Part shown: positions 1 through 6,916 of the stretch, piece by piece
Position numbering within the stretch: position 1 is the stretch's first letter
How the letters are laid out: every line of letters begins with the position of its first letter
From: an uncultured archaeon
Lineage (GTDB): Archaea > Halobacteriota > Methanosarcinia > Methanosarcinales > Methanoperedenaceae
Direction of reading: 5' to 3'
Assembly (NCBI GenBank): GCA_902386085.1
Contig: CABMIA010000046.1
Location: 1 to 15,388 of the forward strand
Length of the DNA: 15,388 nucleotides
Made by a program: the position numbers and the translations under genes
Notes under the pieces: model-generated
The model's database searches: none
The model's input: the letters and a program-made list of their open reading frames with translations, nothing else
Told to the model about the DNA's origin: nothing

Positions 1-27
1 ATAATTTTATTTAATTAATGCTGCGGT

Positions 28-780
28 TCATTTATTAATTATGGCTTTTCCCATATTTTTTATATTCTGCCAGGCGAGTTCCTGCAGCCAATCAGGAAAA
101 TTATCAGTCCACCTGTTTGGATGCGTTGATATACACATATTTTCTTGAGTGCCTTTCATAATTAAACTCATTAGATCATCAGTTGATTTAATCTTTCCCT
201 TATATGAATTAGTTTTTACAATATCTTTTATGCTGTGTTTAGAGTTATTCCATGCTCGTCCGGTATCAGTAAAATATGAAACACTGGAATAATCAATTGA
301 TAAATATGCTTCCCCAATTATTCCAAAATCCTTAAAACTGTATTCTTTCCATATATCTTTATTTACCCATGATGTTAAAGGATTCCCATGCATGCATATG
401 GTGGAAATCTCGACTATCTTACGAAACTCCTTTAATTCGTTCTCAAATAATATAACTGCTTTCTTAATATCCCCCTTTGCTTTATCCAGCACTTCATAAT
501 GATATCCAATTTCATGCCCAAGAGCGACTATCTGCTTTATTATTTCTGGACGGAATACTTCTTTAACTATCCTGAAATAATAAGTTGACCTCATACCGTG
601 TTGATTCTCTATTTGGGCCATTTTGAGTGCTCGAATTGGCTTTCTATCAACATCATGACGCAAAATTAAGGCCCTATTATAATTGCTTTTTAGTAAAAAA
701 TCATGAACTGTTAGATAATTATAATCGGAAGTTGCTATTGTTTTGCAAAGTTTATTGTATTTAATTAATGTAAAATCCAT
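28..780 (-). CDS. NodB-fold polysaccharide deacetylase-like protein
   Basis: This 250-residue protein resembles the uncharacterised branch of carbohydrate esterase family 4 (NodB fold), metal-dependent deacetylases of N-acetylated sugars. Visible motifs are RHDVDR at residues 41-46, with the Asp pair expected for catalytic base and metal ligand, GHEIGYHYE at 88-96, which supplies metal-binding histidines, MHGNP at 130-134, and STHPNRW at 218-224 near the C-terminus, the usual place of the catalytic His. There is no signal peptide or membrane helix, so it probably acts in the cytoplasm on a nucleotide- or lipid-linked sugar. The ATG start has a TATA-like box about 27 bases upstream, which fits a leaderless message. 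It is divergent from a flippase, consistent with a role in surface glycan synthesis. The fold is fairly sure; the substrate is unknown. Confidence 0.75.
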   Translation of the reverse strand: MDFTLIKYNKLCKTIATSDYNYLTVHDFLLKSNYNRALILRHDVDRKPIRALKMAQIENQHGMRSTYYFRIVKEVFRPEIIKQIVALGHEIGYHYEVLDKAKGDIKKAVILFENELKEFRKIVEISTICMHGNPLTSWVNKDIWKEYSFKDFGIIGEAYLSIDYSSVSYFTDTGRAWNNSKHSIKDIVKTNSYKGKIKSTDDLMSLIMKGTQENMCISTHPNRWTDNFPDWLQELAWQNIKNMGKAIINK

Positions 781-801
781 ATTGACTACATATCATTAAT
801 A

Positions 802-812
802 CAATTTATAAT
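802..812 (-). promoter_or_regulatory. TATA box of the NodB-like gene
   Basis: Read on the minus strand, the sequence ATTATAAATTG lies about 27 bases before the start codon at 780, preceded by a purine-rich stretch that could serve as a BRE. The spacing puts the transcription start at or very near the ATG, so the message is probably leaderless. Inferred from consensus and spacing only. Confidence 0.45.
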
Positions 813-883
813 TTCACGGTAAACATTAAAGATTTTTTTTAAATGACATTGCATATGAATATTGAAACTAATTATAAAGCTTA

Positions 884-2320
884 ATGTCTCTCGTAAGAAA
901 AACCACTCATGGGCTTTTTTGGGTATCTTTCTCAACAGCATTATTAAAAATAATCAATTTTATCATAACCGTCATCCTGGCACGTCTCCTTGAACCTGAA
1001 CATTTCGGTTTGATTGCGGTCGGTCTTATAGTCATCAATTTCTTTGATCTGTTCAGGGATATGGGTATCGGCGCAGCCCTTATCTATAAAAAGGATGACA
1101 TGGATAAAGCCACGAATACGGCATTTTTTCTTTTTCCAGTAGCAGCAGCAATATTTTATATAGTATCTTATCTTTCATCCCCATTTATATCTGATTTCTT
1201 TAATGAACCGCAGGTTGAATCAATAATAAAAGTACTTTCATTGACATTCGTAATATGGTCTTTCGCTTCAGTTCCCTCTGCACTGCTGGATAAAAACCTT
1301 GAATTCAAGAAAAAAATAATTCCCCAGACTTTACCTAAAATAGGTTATGGAATAATTGCTATCAGTCTTGCTCTTAATGGATTCGGCGTATGGAGCATTG
1401 TGATCGGCTATATTGTGCTTCAGACGCTGATGGTTCTAACAACATGGCCACTGGTTGGCTGGCGCCCTTCTTATCAATTTGACAGGAAAACTGCATATGA
1501 ACTAGTAGATTATGGGAAACAAATCGTGGGAGCAAACGTAATTGTCTTTTTCATCTCAATCATAGATGTCACATTCATTGGTCGCATACTTGGGGTAGAT
1601 GATCTCGGATTCTATTCAATAGCCATGGGAATTGCAGGTCTTCTTTCAACACAGGTATCGGGAATTATGAAAAGTGTCATGTTCCCGATTTATTCCACCA
1701 TTCAAAATGATAAAAAAAATCTAAAGAAAGCTTATATTAATACGATAAAATACGTCTCAATTATATCTATTCCTGCATCTTTCGGATTATATATTCTCGC
1801 ATCTGATTTCGTCAAAGTCCTTTATAGCTCCAAATGGCTCCCCGCAGTCGCTGCCCTCCAGGTGTTGTGTTTTTACGGGCTTAACAGGTCGCTTCTTGGC
1901 ACCACTGAGAACCTGTACCTCGCAGCTGGAAAACCCGGGGTCAGGACGAAACTCAATCTTTTGCAGCTTGTATTGATGGGGGCGCTAATGTATCCGCTCA
2001 CAATGCGCTACGGGATCGTGGGGACGAGCATCGCAGCAATGGTTCCCTCGCTTCTGATAGTGTTCTTAACCTTCAGGGAGGCGGGGAAGATAATAGATGA
2101 GAGTTTCATGTACATCGCAAGACCGCTCCTGCCTGCCATTGCAGGATCTTTTATTATGATGTTTGCGATCTGGGGGTGGCAGGATATTTCGGCTGCCTTC
2201 TCTCCTATATTGAGGCTGGCTGTTTCTGTGGTGCTGGGAGCGGCAGTGTATGTGGGATATCTATGGTGGGCGCGGAGAGAGTTGTTCTATGAGATAAGGG
2301 AATTGATAGGGAGGAAATAG
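884..2320 (+). CDS. Oligosaccharide flippase, Wzx/MOP superfamily
   Basis: This 478-residue polytopic membrane protein belongs to the polysaccharide biosynthesis/export (Wzx, WzxC-like) branch of the MOP flippase superfamily, which moves lipid-linked oligosaccharides across the membrane. The N-terminus (residues 1-60) has the family pattern, with a charged Lys/Thr start, a first helix and the motif ILARLLEPEHFGLIAVG. About 12 to 14 hydrophobic helices follow, and the length is typical. Residues 320-350 (KWLPAVAALQVLCFYGLNRS and the following segment) form another conserved block, which is also found in a broken copy near 3,107-3,260. The last third of the gene is visibly richer in G and C than the first two thirds, which may point to a mosaic origin. 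No clear ribosome binding site precedes the ATG. The family is confident; the glycan carried is not known. Confidence 0.9.
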   Translation: MSLVRKTTHGLFWVSFSTALLKIINFIITVILARLLEPEHFGLIAVGLIVINFFDLFRDMGIGAALIYKKDDMDKATNTAFFLFPVAAAIFYIVSYLSSPFISDFFNEPQVESIIKVLSLTFVIWSFASVPSALLDKNLEFKKKIIPQTLPKIGYGIIAISLALNGFGVWSIVIGYIVLQTLMVLTTWPLVGWRPSYQFDRKTAYELVDYGKQIVGANVIVFFISIIDVTFIGRILGVDDLGFYSIAMGIAGLLSTQVSGIMKSVMFPIYSTIQNDKKNLKKAYINTIKYVSIISIPASFGLYILASDFVKVLYSSKWLPAVAALQVLCFYGLNRSLLGTTENLYLAAGKPGVRTKLNLLQLVLMGALMYPLTMRYGIVGTSIAAMVPSLLIVFLTFREAGKIIDESFMYIARPLLPAIAGSFIMMFAIWGWQDISAAFSPILRLAVSVVLGAAVYVGYLWWARRELFYEIRELIGRK

Positions 2321-2471
2321 AGGTTTCTCGAAATAATTTTATTGTATTGGATAGCGCAAGATTTGAAGTTGTTTGGGACAGATTGCGCCTCAAAAGTTAT
2401 ATTTTAGTGTAATTATATTGCAGTGCTATTTGCACGACACGTCCCGTTTTATTCATTGCCACTGGCAACAA

Positions 2472-2488
2472 ATCTGCGTTCATCTGCG
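2472..2488. repeat. CGCAGAT-GAA-CGCAGAT tandem motif
   Basis: On the minus strand the heptamer CGCAGAT occurs twice, separated by GAA, within the context AACCGCAGATGAACGCAGAT. From memory this motif is a widely dispersed intergenic sequence in methanosarcinal and other genomes. Only one copy is present here, between the flippase and the toxin-antitoxin pair, so calling it a repeat relies on that recollection. Confidence 0.35.
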
Positions 2489-2526
2489 GTTTGTTCTTCG
2501 AAATATATCAATTATTATTAGTCTTC

Positions 2527-2790
2527 TCAATAAATATTATCGTGATGATCGAAATCCAGGAAAATCACTTTAGTTTCAGATTCGATTATCTCAAAAACAA
2601 GAACAAATGATTTATCAATATGAACTCTCCTCAGACCTTTCATATCGTGTTGCAACGGTTTATAATGGTGGGGGTCTTTTAAGATTTCACTCATCTTCTT
2701 CAAAATTATCTCAAATCGCCTTCTGTTCTTCGTTTGGAGCTTTTCAAGCTCTTTTGCCAATCTTTTGCCGACTTCGTAAGAATATCTCAA
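2527..2790 (-). CDS. RelE/ParE-superfamily toxin
   Basis: This 87-residue basic protein matches the RelE-type mRNA interferase family in size and pattern. It has a helical N-terminal half rich in Lys and Arg (residues 9-38), a KGLRRVHIDKSFVLVFEI core (51-68), and a C-terminal strand ending DFDHHDNIY (79-87), as in archaeal RelE-like cytotoxins. RelE toxins cleave mRNA in the ribosomal A site. The start is TTG, overlapping the antitoxin stop as TTGA, which implies translational coupling with the upstream antitoxin. The exact subfamily (RelE, YoeB or YafQ-like) and the activity cannot be read from the sequence. Confidence 0.8.
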   Translation of the reverse strand: MRYSYEVGKRLAKELEKLQTKNRRRFEIILKKMSEILKDPHHYKPLQHDMKGLRRVHIDKSFVLVFEIIESETKVIFLDFDHHDNIY

Positions 2791-2993
2791 AGTTTGACCC
2801 CAAACTTCTTCTCGAAATCATCTCCTGAAATAGTCCCTTCCTTTTTTATTTCTTCAAGTTTTCTAATATACTCTGGTTTAACATGATGCAGATCCATATC
2901 AATATCCTCAAGATATTCTTCGATTTCGATGACTTTGTTCTTTAAAAAGCTAAGATCTGCAGAGATCTTTTCTAATAATTCTGCTTCAGGCAT
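2787..2993 (-). CDS. Antitoxin of the RelE-type pair
   Basis: This 68-residue acidic protein lies directly upstream of, and overlaps, the RelE-like toxin on the same strand. Residues 1-35 are predicted to form a charged helix or coiled coil, and the C-terminal segment (SGDDFEKKFGVKL) is the kind of short tail that wraps a RelE toxin in archaeal pairs. No ribbon-helix-helix or AbrB domain is evident, so any autoregulation would have to run through the complex. A TATA-like TTTAAATA on the minus strand at about 3,023-3,031 lies some 34 bases before the ATG. The role rests on gene order, size and this C-terminal pattern. Confidence 0.7.
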   Translation of the reverse strand: MPEAELLEKISADLSFLKNKVIEIEEYLEDIDMDLHHVKPEYIRKLEEIKKEGTISGDDFEKKFGVKL

Positions 2994-3106
2994 GGTTCTT
3001 CAATGTAAAATGTTTGTAGAAAGTATTTAAAGCTATTTACATTCTTTTAAGCATTCTTTTAACTTCTTCATATTCATCTTCCAGGGCTATATCGCCGTCG
3101 CTCACA

Positions 3107-3260
3107 CCAAAATGGTTCCCTGCGGTCTCCCCCCGCCCCTCCAGGTGCTCTGCTTCTATGGTCTTAACAGATCGCTCCTCGACACGACCGAACCTGCATC
3201 TCGCTGCCGGAAAGCCGGAAGCGAGGATTAAGATGAATCTTTTTTACAGTTGTTGAATCC
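3107..3260 (+). pseudogene. Fragment of a second flippase gene
   Basis: This stretch is homologous to roughly positions 1,830-1,980 of the intact flippase gene. Reading across frames recovers KWFPAV, then LQVLCFYGLNRSLL, then LHLAAGKPEARIKMNL, matching flippase residues around 317-360. Relative to the intact gene there is a 5-base insertion in a C-run near 3,127-3,140 and a 2-base loss near 3,189-3,193, so no continuous protein can be made. Nothing of the rest of the gene remains on either side. It is a decayed piece of a paralogous flippase, probably left by rearrangement of a polysaccharide cluster. Identity to the intact copy looks moderate, so it is not a recent duplication. Confidence 0.75.
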
Positions 3261-3261
3261 G

Positions 3262-4165
3262 CTAATTACCAACCAGTTTGATGTATTCGTGCGCAGTCAC
3301 AAATTCAAAACCAGCGTCCTTTGCCCGCTTGATCACATCATCAAGAAGTAGAGTAGCCCTGATGCCCAGGTTCTTTATCTTTAATTCACGCCTGATAACA
3401 TCGGCAAATAAGTGCTCTATCGCATTATTGGCCCTCCTGACAGGTTTGACGCCATTTCTTAGATCGAGACACTCGTTCGGATGGAATAGAAACACGATGG
3501 GCTTGTTGGTCATGGAAGATTCTGCGAAAAGGAGCTTTTCAAGGATCTTTGACATCACAGGAGCCACGCGCATCGTTGTTCCAATATATGACAATCCAAA
3601 AGTAGAGATCGGGATTTCAAGTACTTATGATCCGCCCTTTTTTACAACTGAGTCATAAGAAAGATAGTAGGGATACCTTGGGGCAACCAGCCACTTCAAT
3701 TTTCTCTTTGACCCGAAAGTCAAAGACCCGTCAAATCGCTGGGATGCAATGGAACTGTCTGTGGTAAATCCCGTCTTTTCAAGCGCTCTTATAGTAGATT
3801 CGTTTATGCGAAGCGCAGGCGCTCTGAAATCAGAGATTTTTCCAGCAATGCCTTCTAAGATATTTTTTGCTTTTCTCAATTCGAAAATCTGTTCATCCAG
3901 ATTCATGTCATCAAAAGCCCGATCATGAAAATGATCATATCCGTGGCAACCTACATCATGGCCATGTTCTGCTACCAGTTCAACAGCTTCAGGAACCATT
4001 CCTGCCAGCTCTCCCGTGAAATAGAAAGTACATTTTATATCATTTCTTGCATACACATCAAGAAGGCGCAGCAGTCCTACTTTAGACTTCAACTGCTGTT
4101 TCCGGGTCTAGCCTGTTTAGCGGGATCGAGAAACTTTCAACATCGTTTGTCATGAGGAAATACAT
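3262..4165 (-). pseudogene. Polysaccharide deacetylase, broken by frameshift and stop
   Basis: The pieces together would give a protein of about 300 residues of the NodB/polysaccharide deacetylase family (carbohydrate esterase 4). From an ATG at 4165 (or 4153) the first piece reads TNDVESFSIPLNRLDPETA, carrying the N-terminal Asp-Val-Glu motif, and ends at TAA (4084-4082). Losing one base there shifts into the second frame, which carries CTFYFTGELAG, GHDVGCHGYDHFHDR (metal-binding His residues) and FRAPALRIN. That frame stops at TAA (3627-3625) and then continues in the same frame as VLEIPISTFGL and FLFHPNE to 3262. There are thus two independent lesions, one frameshift and one in-frame ochre stop. 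The fragment may be transcribed, but a full enzyme is unlikely. It adjoins the flippase fragment, supporting a decaying glycan cluster. Confidence 0.82.
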
Positions 4166-4322
4166 CTTCTATTTAACCTGCCTGCATATTGTATTTTGAT
4201 GATCATTGAACGGTGTGAACATAGCTTTCCTTAGAAGATATCGGGACTTTGACTGCAAAGCGATTCAGTAAGCTCCGCTTCATCAGCCGTTCCTCTTATC
4301 ACAGATTCAATTCAGATACGGC

Positions 4323-4685
4323 TTAAAGGAACTGCATGATTGTCCTTTCAGGGATTCGATAATATTTTTTTACTAAATTAATAAAAATTTTTTCTTGGCT
4401 ATATTTGCTCATGGAATATTTATCATCGAAGTCTTCGACCTTTTCGAGGTCTTTAGCAATAAGACGCATTCGAACGCTTGAACCCGGGATCTTGAGATGC
4501 TTTTCGATCCTAGAGATCACATTGATGAAATAGCCCCTCCCTGTAGCTCTGTCAGGTCCTATGTTCTTGACTATTCCGCATTTAAGGCAGAAAGGATGGG
4601 ATTTCATTCCGTATGCCTGCTCTCTTACCGCATACGGTAACCACACTTTTTCAAGATGCCCGCAATCAATATGTTCACACTTCAA
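4323..4685 (-). CDS. Small zinc-ribbon protein, function unknown
   Basis: This 120-residue soluble protein begins with a putative zinc ribbon: Cys3 and Cys8, then Cys33 and Cys36 in FCLKCGIVKNIG. The rest is basic and helical, with a GYFINVISRIEKHL segment (51-64), and no further domain is recognised. Such ribbons often bind nucleic acid or protein partners. The start appears to be TTG, with a GGGAT stretch just upstream. A long alternating AT run on the minus strand at about 4,717-4,730 could be its TATA box, giving a short leader. It is probably a genuine conserved archaeal hypothetical protein, but the family name is not recognised. Confidence 0.6.
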   Translation of the reverse strand: MKCEHIDCGHLEKVWLPYAVREQAYGMKSHPFCLKCGIVKNIGPDRATGRGYFINVISRIEKHLKIPGSSVRMRLIAKDLEKVEDFDDKYSMSKYSQEKIFINLVKKYYRIPERTIMQFL

Positions 4686-4716
4686 TATAATCCCTTATCC
4701 CCTTTGATTCCCTCAC

Positions 4717-4730
4717 ATATATATATTTTT
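4717..4730 (-). promoter_or_regulatory. TATA-like run upstream of the zinc-ribbon gene
   Basis: Read on the minus strand, an AAAAATATATATAT tract lies 32-45 bases before the TTG start at 4685. It is a plausible TATA box with transcription starting near 4,695. Inferred from composition and spacing alone. Confidence 0.35.
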
Positions 4731-4878
4731 ATCGTTGAACAATATGATGATAATAATTTTTGTGATGACCTTTCTTAAATGATTTTCCTTTGACCTCTTC
4801 CATAAAACTAAGTGGGTCGCAGCGAATCATTAACGGTCAGTGTCAAAAATATTCACATATATCCTTGGAAGATATGTT

Positions 4879-5118
4879 TTACTCGAACAAAAGGAACCTT
4901 TCTTTGAATATAAAGTACATGCGCCTGAAGCTCAGCATCAATAGAGATATATATCCGGCAGAAATTATTGACACAAGCTTGAAATCGAAAAGCTTTCTAA
5001 CGAAAGTGATAATTACGATCAATGCTACCAGCACCATCAAATAGAATATGAAACTGAACAGTAGCGCTTTTTTCCAGGGTTTCATCTTGAACTTGAGATC
5101 GAGATGCAGTTCTATCAT
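4879..5118 (-). CDS. Small two-helix membrane protein
   Basis: This 79-residue protein has two hydrophobic segments, at about residues 17-40 and 47-66, separated by a short basic loop (VRKLFDFK), and a basic cytoplasmic N-terminus. No family is recognised. Its ATG overlaps the TGA of the upstream M48-like gene as ATGA, so the two are translationally coupled and probably make a membrane complex. The overlap and hydrophobic pattern argue that it is real, even though an open frame exists on the other strand. Confidence 0.62.
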   Translation of the reverse strand: MIELHLDLKFKMKPWKKALLFSFIFYLMVLVALIVIITFVRKLFDFKLVSIISAGYISLLMLSFRRMYFIFKERFLLFE

Positions 5119-5939
5119 GATTGATGCCCTTCTTGTTTCAGGTTTTTGAAACGATTTTCCTTCGATTTATGCGATCTGAAAAGGACTTCGAAGAAACTAT
5201 CGGTTTTGGGATCTACGAGGCAGAGAAATCCGAGATTTGCATATCCTGTAACATTGTTGGTCTCAAGACGTTCCACTGCTGAAATAATCGCAGAAGGGTT
5301 CTTGCAAAGTTTAGCAGCCCGTGTATCTATCTCATCCATCGCTACAGAGTGTATCATGGCCGCGGACGGCGGAGACACGAGCCCCATAACGAACTGCCAG
5401 AACAATCTCGGCGCGGGGTCATTATAATCGCCAAACCCTGTAAAGACCGCTCCCCAGCGAATTGCCGAAGCTATCATTAAAAAAATACCTGAAATTAAAG
5501 CCGCAAGAGTCCTGAGGCCGATGGAGTCATTTATCTGAACAATATTGCTTGCAAGCAAGGCGCAAAATTCTTCATTCTTTAGCATACTAAGCAGTCTCCT
5601 TGGCATCACTAGCACGGTTTTATCAATTTTTCTCCCGACCACAAAACTGCCTGGAAGGACCATTTCAGTTATGTATATAGAGGGCGCTGGAACACCTGCC
5701 CGTTGGGAAAACAACATGGCTTTCTGGCGCAACTCTGTTAATTCCCCGGGCCGAACAGGTCGCGCTTTATAAATGCGTATTATTAACCTGTCCAGATTGC
5801 GGATAATAAGAATACAAATAATAAATGAAACTATGAGTCCGATTATCATTCCAATTAGCCCGAATATGCCTCCGATAAGCGTTATCGGAAGAATTACAGG
5901 CATCAGGAAAAGTCCGGTTTTTAAAAATGTTCTGTCCAT
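5115..5939 (-). CDS. M48/HtpX-like membrane protein lacking the zinc site
   Basis: This 274-residue protein has the layout of M48 (HtpX-like) membrane metallopeptidases. Two N-terminal helices (about 9-48) are followed by a conserved block (RAGVPAPSIYI, then GSFVVGRKIDKTVLVMPRRLL, 80-117) and two more hydrophobic segments (143-161 and 178-198). The active-site helix aligns as LLASNIVQINDS (128-139): the family's HExxH is replaced by SNIVQ, so both zinc-binding His and the catalytic Glu are gone. The downstream Glu ligand region reads MDEIDTRAAKLCKNP, with Met201 aligned to the usual Glu. It is therefore probably an inactive pseudoprotease, perhaps a scaffold or adaptor. It is divergent from the archaeosortase gene and coupled to the small membrane gene downstream. 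Family assignment is good; loss of catalysis is inferred from the missing ligands. Confidence 0.75.
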   Translation of the reverse strand: MDRTFLKTGLFLMPVILPITLIGGIFGLIGMIIGLIVSFIICILIIRNLDRLIIRIYKARPVRPGELTELRQKAMLFSQRAGVPAPSIYITEMVLPGSFVVGRKIDKTVLVMPRRLLSMLKNEEFCALLASNIVQINDSIGLRTLAALISGIFLMIASAIRWGAVFTGFGDYNDPAPRLFWQFVMGLVSPPSAAMIHSVAMDEIDTRAAKLCKNPSAIISAVERLETNNVTGYANLGFLCLVDPKTDSFFEVLFRSHKSKENRFKNLKQEGHQS

Positions 5940-5965
5940 TAGGGGTGGATTATTTAATAGGCAAA

Positions 5966-5974
5966 GTATATATA
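5966..5974 (-). promoter_or_regulatory. TATA box of the M48-like operon
   Basis: On the minus strand CTATATATAC lies about 30 bases before the ATG at 5939, with no recognisable Shine-Dalgarno sequence between. The spacing suggests a leaderless or near-leaderless message for the two-gene unit. Confidence 0.45.
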
Positions 5975-6018
5975 GATACCTATATTGATAAGATATTACA
6001 GTCTAACTACATATTCAC

Positions 6019-6030
6019 CGGATTAATCCG
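6019..6030. promoter_or_regulatory. Perfect 12-bp palindrome CGGATTAATCCG
   Basis: The sequence CGGATTAATCCG is its own reverse complement. It lies in the 145-base divergent region between the M48-like operon and the archaeosortase gene, 55 bases before the archaeosortase ATG. The half-site CCGGAT recurs at 6,041-6,046. It could be an operator for a dimeric regulator of both units; no regulator is identified. Confidence 0.4.
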
Positions 6031-6084
6031 TAAGATATGACCGGATCCATGATTTAGTGCATTTGAATTCCGTGGCAGGTTTAA

Positions 6085-6915
6085 ATGAAAGACGACCAAA
6101 AACACAATATACTAATATTTTTGATAGTTATGGCCTTTTTCACAGGTGCGACCATCCAGTTGAGTGAGGGTTCAGTTCTGATTGGAGTGGTGATGTTCCT
6201 GATAGCTCTTTTACTTACCACAAAAATACGCATCAGTGACACGCATATAGTGAAAAGCTCAAAATCGTTTTTCGTACTGGGCTTATTGATCGTGCTTGCG
6301 GATGTTGTTTACAACCTGAAAGCAATGAACCAGCTCGGCACTCTGGATTCAATGACCTTCTTTTTAGGAATGTCCTTCATCGCTTTCGGGACACGTCAAT
6401 ACAGACGAATGGGCGAATTCGGGATATACATGTCTGGCACATTCATCGTATTGTTCCAGACTTTTTATTCCATTTTACCTTCGATGAACGATAATTTTAT
6501 TCATTATTTTGATCACTACCTGGTACTGCTTCCGTCTCTTTCCATCGTCAATGCGGTTTCGAACATGAATATACATGTGGTCGCGACCGAGACCGTTCAT
6601 TTCAAGGGTTTCGAAGATGCCACGGTTGTCATTGGAGGCCCATGTTCCGGCCTGTATTCCATGTTCCTGCTGATAGGCATTATAGTGGGATATGCAAGGA
6701 TGGAGCGTCTCACAGATAAGAGCCGAATAGCCATGCTGGTCGTCATTGCAATCCTCGTTGCGTATATAGCGAATCTGGCCAGGGTCTCTGTACTTTATTA
6801 TGTAGGCTATAATTTTGGAATAGAACGGATGATGTTCGTTCACGTATATCTGGGCTGGCTGATCTTCATAATAATATCTCTTGGCATCATGATGCTGTTG
6901 AATAGGACAAAATAA
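6085..6915 (+). CDS. Archaeosortase, probably PEF-CTERM type (ArtC-like)
   Basis: This 276-residue integral membrane protein belongs to the exosortase/archaeosortase family, transpeptidase-like enzymes that cut C-terminal sorting signals and are thought to transfer the protein to a membrane lipid. The catalytic triad is intact: Cys187 in GGPCSGLYSMFLL (184-196), Arg233 in NLARVSVLYYVGYN (230-243), and His253 in MFVHVYLGWLIF (250-261). Around eight hydrophobic helices span the protein. Two proteins with PEF-CTERM tails lie downstream in the same window, which points to the archaeosortase C subtype. It ends one base before the stop of the convergent VanZ/S-layer gene. Family assignment is confident; the subtype is inferred from the neighbours. 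Confidence 0.88.
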   Translation: MKDDQKHNILIFLIVMAFFTGATIQLSEGSVLIGVVMFLIALLLTTKIRISDTHIVKSSKSFFVLGLLIVLADVVYNLKAMNQLGTLDSMTFFLGMSFIAFGTRQYRRMGEFGIYMSGTFIVLFQTFYSILPSMNDNFIHYFDHYLVLLPSLSIVNAVSNMNIHVVATETVHFKGFEDATVVIGGPCSGLYSMFLLIGIIVGYARMERLTDKSRIAMLVVIAILVAYIANLARVSVLYYVGYNFGIERMMFVHVYLGWLIFIIISLGIMMLLNRTK

Positions 6916-6916
6916 A

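Noticed and set aside
2607..2828. 73-codon open frame on the plus strand
   Set aside because: It is antisense to the RelE-like toxin gene; the minus-strand pair has matching size, overlap and motifs.
3278..3658. 126-codon open frame on the plus strand
   Set aside because: It is antisense to the deacetylase pseudogene, whose minus-strand frames carry clear family motifs; the plus-strand translation shows no domain.
4790..5044. 84-codon open frame on the plus strand
   Set aside because: It overlaps the small two-helix membrane gene, which is coupled to the upstream M48-like gene by an ATGA overlap; the plus-strand product has no recognisable feature.
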